From NCBI GenBank assembly GCA_947380295.1, contig CANCQK010000001.1:146144-210143 (forward strand): a stretch of DNA of 64,000 nt. The letters run 5' to 3'. The stretch is from Bdellovibrionales bacterium (GTDB lineage: Bacteria > Bdellovibrionota > UBA1018). Under the pieces are notes generated by a model, which saw only the letters and a list, made by a program, of their open reading frames with translations, did not search any database and was not told where the DNA came from. This document shows, one piece after another, positions 1 through 8,312 of the stretch; positions within the stretch are counted from its first letter, which is position 1, and the number at the start of each line of letters is the position of its first letter. A program made the position numbers and the translations under genes.

Positions 1-462
1 GAGATTTCGTTCTGCTTCTAGTTTCTGGGTGATGATTTCCCAAGTGAGCATGGCCCCAACATATTTACCTTTTGCATCATAGACAGCTGAGACCAAAAGA
101 TCGAGTTTTTCTGGCCCTAGTTCAATGATCGCGTGGTGTGGGAGATTTTGATCGTTGGAGAGCAGGCGTCTCTGGTGCTCTGGTTTTTTATGAAAAATAT
201 CGATGCTGACACCTAGCATTTTATCTGCCGAAGTAGGTAAGTGTTTGCTGAGCTTATGAAGTGTTTCTACGCTTTTCTTGTTTAGGTACTTTACTTTGAA
301 ATCATTCAAGATGTCACAATACATGATGTTGGTAGGAGCGTTGTCCAGCAGGCACTTAATTTCTTCAATTGATGAAAATGAGTTCTCCTCTGCTACTGAG
401 ATGCCAGTTCTTCTTGAACCAATTGTGCCGTTATCAGTTCCATTTTCATGAGTTTCTTGCAT
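1..462 (-). CDS. PAS-domain chemotaxis receptor, N-terminal part (runs off left edge)
   Basis: The first 154 residues of a protein whose C-terminus lies outside the window. Residues about 30-140 look like the single PAS domain of soluble PAS-type methyl-accepting chemotaxis proteins: an N-I-M-Y stretch opening the fold, the typical S-I-D-I-F-H-K segment, then G-P-E-K-L-D-L-L-V-S and a T-W-E-I-I end just before where the methyl-accepting helices should begin. There is no signal peptide or membrane helix, so it should sense a cytoplasmic cue. The ATG at 462 has AAGGAG six bases upstream. It follows cheW by 30 bp on the same strand, so cheA, cheW and this receptor probably form one operon. The signalling half is not visible, so a PAS-only protein remains possible. 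Confidence 0.72.
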   Translation of the reverse strand, partial: MQETHENGTDNGTIGSRRTGISVAEENSFSSIEEIKCLLDNAPTNIMYCDILNDFKVKYLNKKSVETLHKLSKHLPTSADKMLGVSIDIFHKKPEHQRRLLSNDQNLPHHAIIELGPEKLDLLVSAVYDAKGKYVGAMLTWEIITQKLEAERNL

Positions 463-492
463 AGAGTGCTCCTTGCTTATTATTCCTAATTA

Positions 493-975
493 CTAGTCAT
501 TTAGAACTTCAAGAACTCGCCTTACATCGATAATGCTTATTAGATTACCTGGAGTTTTATAAATTCCATCCATAAACTTTGCGACTTGAGATGAAACCGT
601 ATCAGGTGTCGGCTCGAATGCATCACTGCTGAGTTCGATTACATCGCCTATTTGGTCAACTAAAAGAGAGATGAGAAATCCATCCAGACGGCAGACGACA
701 TTCATAAACTCGGGAGGCGCTGGCTCCTTAAGTTCAAATAAATCTTTTAGACTCACCGCGGTAGCAATCTGACCTCTGAGGTTGATGAGACCATGGATAT
801 AGATCGGCGCAAGGGGGACGTTGGTGATGGGTAATGACTTAGTCACTTCTTGAACCGATCGCACATCAATTCCGTAGAGTCGGCCCGCAACCGTGAAAGT
901 CGAGAATTGGACTGCTTCTCGGTTACGGTCTTGAGCTGGAGATTCACGTTCATTAGTGGGTCGAGGTTCGTTCAT
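493..975 (-). CDS. cheW: CheW chemotaxis coupling protein
   Basis: 160 residues, normal for CheW. CheW couples chemoreceptors to the kinase CheA in the cytoplasmic signalling array. After a charged 20-residue tail the CheW fold runs from about 22 to 155: F-S-T-F-T-V-A-G-R-L-Y-G-I-D opens the first barrel, followed by I-T-N-V-P-L-A-P and H-G-L-I-N-L-R-G-Q-I, the most conserved CheW signature, then L-V-D-Q-I-G-D-V-I and an I-I-D-V end. The ATG at 975 has AGGAGGTG six bases upstream. It overlaps the 3' end of cheA by 23 bp, which implies translational coupling. The PAS receptor gene follows at once. No cheR, cheB or cheY is in the window. Confidence 0.95.
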   Translation of the reverse strand: MNEPRPTNERESPAQDRNREAVQFSTFTVAGRLYGIDVRSVQEVTKSLPITNVPLAPIYIHGLINLRGQIATAVSLKDLFELKEPAPPEFMNVVCRLDGFLISLLVDQIGDVIELSSDAFEPTPDTVSSQVAKFMDGIYKTPGNLISIIDVRRVLEVLND

Positions 976-3790
976 GAGACACCTCCTGGATGGCTTCTAT
1001 GAGCTGATCGCTTTTGAGCTTTTCTAAATAACGACTAAAGCCGACTTGTTTTCCTTTTTCGATGTCAGCTTCTCGTACTCTGGTAGTCAAAGCAATGAGT
1101 GGAATTTGAGCGAATTCCTTGATTGACTTGATTTTGGCTGCCAGTTGAAATCCAGTCATTCTTGGCATTTCAATATCGGTGAGCACCAGGTCAAATTCAC
1201 CTGGCTGAGATGATTCTAGAATTCTGAAGGCTTCCTCACCGTCCACTGCATGCGTCACTACATATCCTTGAGCCAATAAAATCTTTTTTACTTGTTTAAC
1301 AAAAAAACCGGTATCTTCAGCAAATAGGATTCGCAGTGGCTTAGACTCTGTGTTTTTTTGACTGAGGGAGCCGGAGGTCGAACCTTCCTTTTTAGGGCTT
1401 GTGCTGTTTGATCCTGTGATCAAGTCAATCAAGCCCAGAACGTCGATTACCGTCGAGACTTCTTTGCCAATGATCATATTTCCCAAGATTCCTGGCTTAT
1501 CGTGAATTGGGTCTTCGATTTCATGATCGGCCATGAGAATGTCGATAATCTGGTTCACTTCGATTCCGAACAGTCGATTACACTTCTGAACTACAATTAC
1601 GGGGAATTTTTGAGACTCGGAGGTTGCTGCAACGTTTCCTTCATTTGTACTTGGGTCAAATCCTAGCATCTTGTTCAGAGAAATGAGGGGGAGTACTGCA
1701 TTGCGATATTGGACGATTCGGTAATTGCCCGAAGTCTCAATGTCAGATTGCGAGAATTCCTCGAGGCGTTGCACTAGACAAAGGGGAATCGAGAAGTGGC
1801 CTCCTGATTTGAGACCAAATGAGAGCATTTCTTGCGACTCCAGAGCTGCACGCGCTCGAAGATGAGAGGCAAGTTGCGTGGTGTCTTGATTTCTAGTGCG
1901 ATTCAAAGCGAGATTAGCTTTGGTCGCAATTCCTAGGACGTCGAAGATCAGTGAGACGCTGCCATCGCCCATGATCGTTGCCCCTGAGTAGATTAAAAGT
2001 TTTTTAAAGAATTTAGCCAGGGGCTTTACCACGATATCTGCGGTGTCTAAGATCTCGTCGACAATCAAGCCGAAAGGCCCTGAATCCGTAGCCAGGACTA
2101 CGATGTTAATTCCATTTTCAATTTGATTTTTTAATTTCTCTTGGAGATTGCAGCCCTGTTCCTCCTTTAATACTTCATCAAGAGAGACCAAAGGGAGTAA
2201 GTTGCCCCGGAGTCGGAATACCGGCTTGCCCTGCAGGAACTCCAGCTTGTATTGGCCTTCGGCTGAGTCCACGCGAACCAGCTCAAGGAGTTTTACTTGA
2301 GGAATGGCAAAGCGACTTTCTTGATAGCTAACGATGAGTGCCGGCACAATTGCCAGTGTGAGGGGAATTTTAAGCCGGATGGTGGTCCCGCGGCTGGGTT
2401 CACTTTTTAAATCCACCGTCCCACCGATTTTTTCGATATTGGTTTTGACTACGTCCATCCCAACGCCCCGGCCTGAGACCTCGCTCACGTGCTCAGCGGT
2501 TGAGAACCCTGGCAGAAAAACGAGTTGATAAATCTCTCGTTCGGTGAGGGTGGGGCCCTTCTCTGGAGTAATTAGCTTTTTCTCGATGGCCTTGCTCAAG
2601 AGTTTCTTTGAATCAAGACCTTTACCGTCGTCCGATACTTCGATGACGACCTGGCCGCTTTCTTGTTGGGACCGTACACGGATCTTACCCAGGGGGGGCT
2701 TTCCTCTCTGTCTCCGTTCAGCTGGGTTTTCAATGCCGTGGTCGCATGCATTGCGGATAATGTGCGTGATGGGGTCTTTGATGGCCTCGATGAGAGTTTT
2801 GTCGAGTTCGGTTTCTGCGCCTTCAATTGAGATTTCGATCTGTTTTTCTAGATCCCTCGCCAGTTCGCGGACGAATCGGGTAAATTTGGAGAGAATGCTC
2901 CCAATGGGCTGCATTCGCGTCTTCATGACTTCCTCTTGCAGTTCGCTGGTCACTAGATCTAATTTTTGACTCAGATTGAGCAGTGTGAAGTCTTCATGCT
3001 CGTGTGAATACTGAAGGACTTGATTTCGGACAAGGACCATCTCACCAACGAGGTTCATGAGGCGATCCAGTAATGAAACTTGTACACGGATTGAGGAGTT
3101 GGAATCCTGTCCAGGTGGATTGGCGTCATCTTTACCTGAGGCGCCAGTGAGGTTTGCTTCTGCATAGATAGGAAGTGGCTGAGTTGGATTGGACATAGGC
3201 ACTTCTGTTGGAATGGCTGGGTCAGTTTGAGGTTCTTCAAGGTAAGGATGATGCAGAGGGGCATTCTGTTGGTGGTTCTTCGAGATCGATTGAAACATTT
3301 GATCAAGCCGACCTAAGTCTTCACTCGTTCGTTCTTGTCTTTCGATGGTCATGAACGTGTCTTTAGCGACTAGGACGTCTGCATGAAAGTAACGCACGAC
3401 TGATTCGATCAGTCGACTGACAGTGAAGTGAATGAGAACGATTTCAACCGGCGGATTTTGACTGGGTTCCTTTGCTGCTTTGATCAGGCGAACAATGAGA
3501 TCTAAGCACGCAAATAGGCTATCGATCCAATCTGAGCTAAGGACGAGATTACCTCGACGCACAGGCTCAAGAGAAGCCTCCATTGCATGGGCAATTTGTG
3601 CAATTTCAGAGAAGTTAAAGAGTTGCGCCGTCCCTTTAACTGTGTGGATATCGCGGTAGAAAGAGTCAATTAGGTTTGGGTTTTGTTTTTTGCCGTCGAG
3701 CTCGGTTAGGTATTGCGAGACCCGTCCCATGATTTCTTCGCTTTCAGCGTAGAACTCTTGATAAGACTCTTGAGACAATAGCTCACTCAT
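953..3790 (-). CDS. cheA: Hybrid CheA histidine kinase with two CheW-like domains and a C-terminal receiver
   Basis: 945 residues. Domains in order: HPt (about 5-115, phospho-acceptor His49 in H-T-V-K-G), a long acidic/Pro linker without a clear P2 domain, dimerisation helices (from about 232), ATPase (about 300-480; N-box N-A-C-D-H-G, G-box G-R-G-V-G-M-D-V), a P5 CheW-like domain (about 485-630), a second CheW-like domain (about 650-800) and a receiver (about 822-940) with an intact phospho-Asp in L-T-D-I-E-M-P. CheA autophosphorylates and drives chemotaxis or a related array output. A fused receiver on CheA is known as a phosphate sink or timer in gliding or predatory bacteria. First gene of the operon; a 19-21 bp palindrome lies upstream. 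The ribosome site is weak. Confidence 0.93.
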   Translation of the reverse strand: MSELLSQESYQEFYAESEEIMGRVSQYLTELDGKKQNPNLIDSFYRDIHTVKGTAQLFNFSEIAQIAHAMEASLEPVRRGNLVLSSDWIDSLFACLDLIVRLIKAAKEPSQNPPVEIVLIHFTVSRLIESVVRYFHADVLVAKDTFMTIERQERTSEDLGRLDQMFQSISKNHQQNAPLHHPYLEEPQTDPAIPTEVPMSNPTQPLPIYAEANLTGASGKDDANPPGQDSNSSIRVQVSLLDRLMNLVGEMVLVRNQVLQYSHEHEDFTLLNLSQKLDLVTSELQEEVMKTRMQPIGSILSKFTRFVRELARDLEKQIEISIEGAETELDKTLIEAIKDPITHIIRNACDHGIENPAERRQRGKPPLGKIRVRSQQESGQVVIEVSDDGKGLDSKKLLSKAIEKKLITPEKGPTLTEREIYQLVFLPGFSTAEHVSEVSGRGVGMDVVKTNIEKIGGTVDLKSEPSRGTTIRLKIPLTLAIVPALIVSYQESRFAIPQVKLLELVRVDSAEGQYKLEFLQGKPVFRLRGNLLPLVSLDEVLKEEQGCNLQEKLKNQIENGINIVVLATDSGPFGLIVDEILDTADIVVKPLAKFFKKLLIYSGATIMGDGSVSLIFDVLGIATKANLALNRTRNQDTTQLASHLRARAALESQEMLSFGLKSGGHFSIPLCLVQRLEEFSQSDIETSGNYRIVQYRNAVLPLISLNKMLGFDPSTNEGNVAATSESQKFPVIVVQKCNRLFGIEVNQIIDILMADHEIEDPIHDKPGILGNMIIGKEVSTVIDVLGLIDLITGSNSTSPKKEGSTSGSLSQKNTESKPLRILFAEDTGFFVKQVKKILLAQGYVVTHAVDGEEAFRILESSQPGEFDLVLTDIEMPRMTGFQLAAKIKSIKEFAQIPLIALTTRVREADIEKGKQVGFSRYLEKLKSDQLIEAIQEVSHERTSTH

Positions 3791-3885
3791 TTACAACGAA
3801 TTTCCCGTAGTATTTAGGATTAAGGTTATTAAAATTTTCAGATTCTTTAATTCTAAAAAAAATAATTAAAAATAGAAAGAGAATA

Positions 3886-3906
3886 ATTCAATTTTATAAA
3901 TTGAAT
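3886..3906. promoter_or_regulatory. Perfect 9-bp inverted repeat between cheA and the globin gene
   Basis: ATTCAATTT, then TAT, then AAATTGAAT: a perfect palindrome of 9-bp arms in the very AT-rich divergent region (3791-3969) between cheA and the globin-fold gene. It is placed where a regulator could control both transcripts. AT-rich palindromes also arise by chance, and no known factor is recognised. Confidence 0.4.
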
Positions 3907-3969
3907 CCCGATATTATATCTAGGTCCAGCAAAGACGCAGGATCTGATTTTTTCACAAGGATGCTGATT

Positions 3970-4827
3970 ATGTCGATGAGTCAATCCCTACTAAAACGCT
4001 CTTTTCAGCCGATTCTCCCAATCGCAGACGATTTTGTTGACCATTTTTATGGAGAGCTTTTCTCGGCTCATCCTGAGCTTAGATCACTTTTTTCAGTCGA
4101 ACAGTTTTCGAAACAAAAAGAGAACCTGCCGGTAGCGTTAGCTTTTGTGATTGAAAATATTCAAGACTCCGAACGAGTAGGGAGCTATCTTAGGGAGATG
4201 GGCAAGGCGAGTGTTGCGCGAGGGGCAAAGCCTGAGCATCTTGATTGGGTAGGGCAAGCGTTCTTAGGGTCTCTTCGTTACTTTTATTCTGATAACTGGA
4301 CCCACGAGCTTCAAGTCGCCTGGTCGGCAGCCGTTCAATTCATTTCGGATGGGCTGACTCAAGGAATGTTGGAGCAAGTGGCTCTGCACCAGAACTCGGA
4401 TCAGGGGACAAATAGGACCGAACTTGAAGCTGCAGTAAGTCCAGCCAGCGCTCAGCACGAGGAGGTTGCGTCGATTCAGGCTGCCGCCCCTGTGCCCGCC
4501 CCAGCAGATTTGATCCAAAGTAGCCCCCGCGAGAGTGAGCCCCTTCGAGCTCGAGTAGACCAGCTCGCCTCTGAAGTCCTGATCAACTCCATGAAGCGCC
4601 AGGCTGAGGATATTGCCGTCCAGGTCGTGGCCAACCTGAAGGAGACCTTCCTGACTCATCTGGTTGCCCAGATCGTCCAAGAAGAAATTAAGAAGCAAGC
4701 CGCTTTTTGCGTCACGGATATCCTGAAGGCTGCTGTCGAGGCTGAAGCTAAGCGGTTGATCCCCGAAAGTGGGGAGGATCGAGCCACCTTTACGGGGCGT
4801 TCATCCTACGCAAATCAAATTGCTTAA
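3970..4827 (+). CDS. Globin-fold protein without the haem-binding histidine
   Basis: 285 residues. Residues 1-140 match the globin domain of flavohaemoglobins and globin-coupled sensors: D-H-F-Y-G-E-L-F with Tyr27 at the B10 position, H-P-E-L-R-S-L-F, and K-P-E-H-L-D-W-V-G where flavohaemoglobins have K-P-E-Q-Y-x-I-V-G. By this alignment the proximal His falls on Ser81, and no His lies in residues 74-86, so haem binding as usual looks impossible. Residues 150-220 are an Ala/Pro/Glu linker. Residues 220-275 are amphipathic helices with no known output domain. The frame stays open to a TTG at 3901, but ATG 3970 with AAGG nine bases upstream fits the globin start. It is divergent from cheA, so a sensory role is possible (inference). 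Confidence 0.75.
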   Translation: MSMSQSLLKRSFQPILPIADDFVDHFYGELFSAHPELRSLFSVEQFSKQKENLPVALAFVIENIQDSERVGSYLREMGKASVARGAKPEHLDWVGQAFLGSLRYFYSDNWTHELQVAWSAAVQFISDGLTQGMLEQVALHQNSDQGTNRTELEAAVSPASAQHEEVASIQAAAPVPAPADLIQSSPRESEPLRARVDQLASEVLINSMKRQAEDIAVQVVANLKETFLTHLVAQIVQEEIKKQAAFCVTDILKAAVEAEAKRLIPESGEDRATFTGRSSYANQIA

Positions 4828-4857
4828 TTTCGCTGTCGATCTGCTTTCGATAAACTA

Positions 4858-4886
4858 TTGACAGCAGACAAGCTAGATCGTATTGT
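4858..4886 (+). promoter_or_regulatory. Sigma70-type promoter of tRNA-Ser
   Basis: TTGACA (4858-4863), a 17-bp spacer, then TATTGT (4881-4886). The predicted start is about ten bases before the tRNA at 4904. Consensus -35, five of six at... the -10 is weaker, but spacing and position are ideal. Confidence 0.8.
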
Positions 4887-4903
4887 TCCGCCTATCAATT
4901 AAT

Positions 4904-4993
4904 GGAAAGATGGCCGAGTGGCTGAAGGCGCACGCTTGGAAAGCGTGTTATGGGTAACACCATACGAGGGTTCGAATCCCTCTCTTTCCGCCA
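4904..4993 (+). tRNA. tRNA-Ser(GGA), CCA encoded
   Basis: A 90-nt class II tRNA. The acceptor arm GGAAAGA pairs with TCTTTCC, followed by discriminator G and an encoded CCA. The anticodon stem CACGC/GCGTG encloses the loop TTGGAAA, anticodon GGA, reading UCC and UCU serine codons. The long variable arm (about 4948-4964) is typical of tRNA-Ser, and the T arm contains GGTTCGAATCC. It has its own promoter upstream and a strong terminator right after the CCA. Confidence 0.97.
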
Positions 4994-4994
4994 T

Positions 4995-5033
4995 AAAAAA
5001 AGCCTGCATCGCGAAAACGAGGCAGGCTTTTTT
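4995..5033. terminator. Bidirectional intrinsic terminator between tRNA-Ser and thrS
   Basis: An A-run plus AGCCTGC (4995-5007) pairs with GCAGGCTTTTTT (5022-5033) around a 14-nt loop. The A and T runs on either side let it stop transcripts from both strands: the tRNA from the left and thrS from the right. Confidence 0.9.
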
Positions 5034-5054
5034 ATTTTCAGTGGTCGATTTTCG

Positions 5055-6896
5055 CTACGAGCGACTACGACCTTCGCGATTTTTGATCTGATCCGAGATC
5101 CATTCTTCAAACGCAGCAAGGGTCATGGAGACCTGTGCTTCCTGTCCGAATTTTCTCAGAGTCACGGTTCCGTCCGCTTGTTCCCGCTCTCCGATGATCA
5201 AGAGGTTCGGGATTTTTTGTTTCGAAGCATTTCGGATCTTCTTGCCCAGGGTATCTGGTGAGAGTTCGATTTCAGCTCGAATCATTTTTGATCGCAAGGA
5301 GGCGACCACTTTTTCACCGTACTCGTTGAACTTGTCACTCACGGTAATCACACGAGTTTGAACAGGGGCGAGCCACGTTGGGAAGGCGCCACCGTAATGT
5401 TCAATCAAGAAAGCGATGAAGCGTTCATGGGTTCCTAGTGGAGCTCTATGAATGATGTAGGGTCGATGCTCTTGGTTGTCAGCGCCGATGTATTTAAGAT
5501 CGAGGCGTTCGGGGACTGCGAAATCGAGCTGGTTTGTGCTCGCTGTTTCTTCCCGGCCCGTGACGGTTTTGAATTGGAAGTCGATCTTAGGTCCGTAGAA
5601 AGCGGCTTCGCCTTTTCCTTCTTTGAACGGAAGGCCACTGTCTAACATGGCTTCGTAAACCACTTTTTGGGTCCACTCCCAGGCCTCAGGGTTGTTGACG
5701 TATTTTTCTTTGCCCTTTGGGTCTTCTGGATCCCAGGTCGAAAAGCGCATCGAATAGTCAGTGATATTTAAAATATCATAAACTTCCTTGTGCATTTGCA
5801 TGACGGAAAGAAATTCTTTTTTGATCTGATCTGCGGTGCAGTAAATATGTGCATCGTTCATGCACATGCCACGGACGCGGAGTAATCCAGAAAGGGCGCC
5901 TGAGTCTTCAAACCGGTAGACTTGTCCATATTCTGCGAGACGAAGAGGAAGCTCTCGATAGCTTCTCATTCGTGCGGCAAAAATTTTGTGATGGTGAGGG
6001 CAATTCATCGGCTTAAGACAGTAGGTCTCTTTGGTCTCGGTGCTGTCCTCAGGGCTTCCGGTCGTGTGTCGCTCTTTGATTTCCATGAATGGATACATGT
6101 GAGCAGCATAATAAGGAAGGTGTCCTGTTTGATAATAGAGGTCTGTTTTAGCAAGGTGTGGGGTGGCTACGCGCTGGAATCCTGCTTTGAATTCAAGCTC
6201 CTTCATCATCTTTTCGAGTTCGTCGCGGATCACAGTGCCATTGGGGAGCCAGAGGGGTAGTCCTTTTCCGATGGAGTCGTCGATGAAGAAAATATCGAGC
6301 TCCTTGCCGAGTTTTTTGTGATCTCGCTCTTGGGCTTCTTTGTAAGCTTTGAGTTGGGCATCGAGCTCTGCCTTGGTTTCAAATGCCCAGGCATAGATTC
6401 GAGTCATCATGGCATTCTTAGAGTCACCCCGCCAGTAAGCGCCTGCCAAGCTGCGGAGCTTGAACCCTTGCTGGGGTAAGTTTCGGCTGCTTTCAACGTG
6501 TGGTCCTTCGCACATATCGAGAAAAGGACCAGTTCGGTAAAAAGTGAGGTTTTGAAGGTCTTTCTTTTCGAAAAGCTCCTCGGCATATTCTCGTTTGTAC
6601 GGCTCTCCCATTTCATTCAGTCTTGCGAGGGCTTGCTCTTTGGGGAGCTCTTCGCGAGCGAATACGTGGTTCTCCTGAATGAGGCGGCGCATTTTCTTTT
6701 CAATTTCAGGGAAGTCTTCTTCAGTGATCGGTGAAGGGAGAATAAAATCATAATAAAATCCATCATCGATCGGAGGACCAAACCCGAGTTTGGTACCAGG
6801 CCTCAACTCCAATACGGCTTCTGCCATGATGTGGGCCAAGCTGTGCCGAATTCGATAGAGAGAATCTGAAACTGAAATATTTGAATGAGCGCTCAT
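5055..6896 (-). CDS. thrS: Threonyl-tRNA synthetase lacking the TGS domain
   Basis: 613 residues. Charges tRNA-Thr with threonine. It begins directly in the editing domain (H-S-L-A-H at about 20, second motif M-C-E-G-P-H-V), so the N-terminal TGS domain of about 60 residues seen in the E. coli enzyme is absent. The class II core follows, with the zinc cysteine in K-P-M-N-C-P-H-H-H, D-A-H-I-Y-C, and I-H-R-A-P-L-G-T-H-E-R-F, then the anticodon-binding domain. The frame is open a further 51 codons upstream, but that extension is unlike any ThrRS; the ATG at 6896 starts the homology. There is no Shine-Dalgarno, and a promoter ends ten bases before the ATG, so the mRNA may be leaderless. Ends at the shared terminator. 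Confidence 0.95.
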   Translation of the reverse strand: MSAHSNISVSDSLYRIRHSLAHIMAEAVLELRPGTKLGFGPPIDDGFYYDFILPSPITEEDFPEIEKKMRRLIQENHVFAREELPKEQALARLNEMGEPYKREYAEELFEKKDLQNLTFYRTGPFLDMCEGPHVESSRNLPQQGFKLRSLAGAYWRGDSKNAMMTRIYAWAFETKAELDAQLKAYKEAQERDHKKLGKELDIFFIDDSIGKGLPLWLPNGTVIRDELEKMMKELEFKAGFQRVATPHLAKTDLYYQTGHLPYYAAHMYPFMEIKERHTTGSPEDSTETKETYCLKPMNCPHHHKIFAARMRSYRELPLRLAEYGQVYRFEDSGALSGLLRVRGMCMNDAHIYCTADQIKKEFLSVMQMHKEVYDILNITDYSMRFSTWDPEDPKGKEKYVNNPEAWEWTQKVVYEAMLDSGLPFKEGKGEAAFYGPKIDFQFKTVTGREETASTNQLDFAVPERLDLKYIGADNQEHRPYIIHRAPLGTHERFIAFLIEHYGGAFPTWLAPVQTRVITVSDKFNEYGEKVVASLRSKMIRAEIELSPDTLGKKIRNASKQKIPNLLIIGEREQADGTVTLRKFGQEAQVSMTLAAFEEWISDQIKNREGRSRS

Positions 6897-6905
6897 AGGT
6901 GACCC

Positions 6906-6934
6906 GTTGTACGGGATTTTCCGAGTAAATTCAA
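6906..6934 (-). promoter_or_regulatory. Probable thrS promoter giving a leaderless mRNA
   Basis: On the minus strand TTGAAT (6934-6929), a 17-bp spacer, then TACAAC (6911-6906). A start point about seven bases on would fall within a few bases of the thrS ATG at 6896, which agrees with the missing ribosome site. Confidence 0.55.
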
Positions 6935-7074
6935 GGTAGCAGGCGCGCCAAGAGGCGCTGGCTCGGGGGAGTAGGGATTTTTTAGAGTGAGATACTTGAC
7001 TAAATAGATCATGTATATTAAAAAGAAGGAGGCAGGTCAATAGTGACACTGGTGCCGAAGCTGGAGAGGTATTT

Positions 7075-7608
7075 ATGCTGGAAGTCGTGAAATCAGAGAA
7101 AACCCCCCTGGACGAACAATATGTTCAATCTTGGCTGAAAGTTCCTCAAGCAACCCGAATCGCTCTGTATCCAGAATTTGGGGCGAAGTTTCTGAGACGG
7201 CTTTCTCAATTGGACGCCGAGATTCAATCCGAAATTAAACTCACCCTCTCATCGGATCAACTCACGATTTTGGATCCTCCATTTCTGCCGTGGGCCGAGA
7301 TTCAGCCGTACTTGATTGTTTTTGAGCGGAAGGCCAAGGCATTGGTAAAGAAACTCAAACGAGAATTATCTGACTATCCTCAGGCGCTGGTGCAGATCAT
7401 CGCCGAAGAAACGACTCAGCAAATCGTTTATGCTCGAGTTGGAGCTACGAGGCCTGGACTCATTGATTCAAGCGTATTAGTTGAAATCTCTCGACTAGGG
7501 AACACGGTTTCCGGTGTTTCGATTCAGTCGATTCGCAGCGATGAGCAGGGGGATCTTGAAATTCGATTTTCCCTTTTTGATTCTGTTTTTTACCCATTAA
7601 TTCACTAG
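7075..7608 (+). CDS. Hypothetical protein, 177 residues
   Basis: Not recognised. No signal peptide or membrane helix. The protein is rich in helix-forming Lys, Glu and Leu in the middle (about 70-115, including K-A-L-V-K-K-L-K-R-E) and ends in alternating hydrophobic strands. The Shine-Dalgarno GGAGAGG stands five bases before ATG 7075. It is divergent from thrS and converges with the membrane-protein gene, overlapping it by 4 bp. Codon pattern and ribosome site support a real gene. Function unknown. Confidence 0.7.
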   Translation: MLEVVKSEKTPLDEQYVQSWLKVPQATRIALYPEFGAKFLRRLSQLDAEIQSEIKLTLSSDQLTILDPPFLPWAEIQPYLIVFERKAKALVKKLKRELSDYPQALVQIIAEETTQQIVYARVGATRPGLIDSSVLVEISRLGNTVSGVSIQSIRSDEQGDLEIRFSLFDSVFYPLIH

Positions 7609-8201
7609 TTTTTATCAAATTTTTGCTGATTTCGGAGTTGGAATGGCAGGGCAAGGAGCATGAGTCCGAGGCTCCCTCCTCCTAAGATTGTTCGGAAAAG
7701 AATCAGATCTCCGAGATCGACTCGATAGGCCAGGTAAAGATAAAAGCCTGATTTCACATAAAGATAGAAGATCCAAATCCAGGTCAATCGCCGAAGCCTT
7801 GGGTCATCTGGGGCTTTTAGTTTGGGCTGAATTGCTTTGGGCAGTGCTTTGACGAGCTCGTAGGCCAATGGGAGTCTAGCCCAAGTGGCGAATAGAGTGA
7901 AACTGGCTATCCCGAAGTTTTGAGCAAAGGGCTCAAAGCGATAAACCTGAGGAGTTTTGAGCCAGAGGTCGATCCCACCAAACAGGACCGTAAATCCTGA
8001 GGCAAAGATGAAAATAGGCGAAGGTCGCACTTTAAAAATCAGATGGCTCAGGGCTTGAAGCAAAGACACGACAACAGCAAAGCCGATCGCTGGCTTGGGT
8101 CCCCATTCGTGAAAGGCCCAGTAGAATGTGGCGGGTGTAGCGAGGTTCAGGAAAAAATAGATGAGTCCTTGCTTTACTTGCTGCCAGGGCAGGGTTTTCA
8201 C
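7605..8201 (-). CDS. Hypothetical integral membrane protein (YciB/VC0807-like)
   Basis: 198 residues with about five or six hydrophobic segments (roughly 12-30, 35-55, 60-80, 92-112, 138-160, 168-190) separated by short basic loops. Layout and length resemble the YciB (septation protein A) and VC0807 families of small inner-membrane proteins, but I see no diagnostic motif, so the assignment is weak. The start is a GTG at 8201 with a poor ribosome site. It is divergent from the iron operon and converges on the 7075 gene. Confidence 0.7.
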   Translation of the reverse strand: MKTLPWQQVKQGLIYFFLNLATPATFYWAFHEWGPKPAIGFAVVVSLLQALSHLIFKVRPSPIFIFASGFTVLFGGIDLWLKTPQVYRFEPFAQNFGIASFTLFATWARLPLAYELVKALPKAIQPKLKAPDDPRLRRLTWIWIFYLYVKSGFYLYLAYRVDLGDLILFRTILGGGSLGLMLLALPFQLRNQQKFDKN

Positions 8202-8270
8202 CTGCTGAGGGTACCTTTGTGAATTGCGTCATTACAAGCCACAAGGCGGAGGTTAAGTCGTTGGTTTGGC

Positions 8271-8312
8271 TTGACACTCAGTGTGTAAACATATAAGCAT
8301 CCGTTTATGCTT
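8271..8312 (+). promoter_or_regulatory. Promoter and ArsR-type operator of the feo operon
   Basis: TTGACA at 8271-8276 and TATAAG at 8292-8297 (spacer 15, somewhat short). A perfect inverted repeat AAGCAT-CCGTTT-ATGCTT fills 8295-8312, overlapping the -10 box, the expected start point and the arsR ATG at 8307. This is where an ArsR/SmtB repressor would block its own operon. The first ATG would lie at or near the 5' end of the mRNA and no Shine-Dalgarno precedes it. Confidence 0.6.

Noticed and set aside
3901..3969. Upstream TTG start for the globin gene
   Set aside because: No ribosome site; the extra residues are outside the globin fold and the palindrome overlaps this start.
6996..7024. 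TTGACT ahead of the 7075 gene as a promoter
   Set aside because: No acceptable -10 box at 16-18 bp.
6897..7049. 51-codon N-terminal extension of ThrRS
   Set aside because: Not TGS-like; a promoter for thrS lies inside it.
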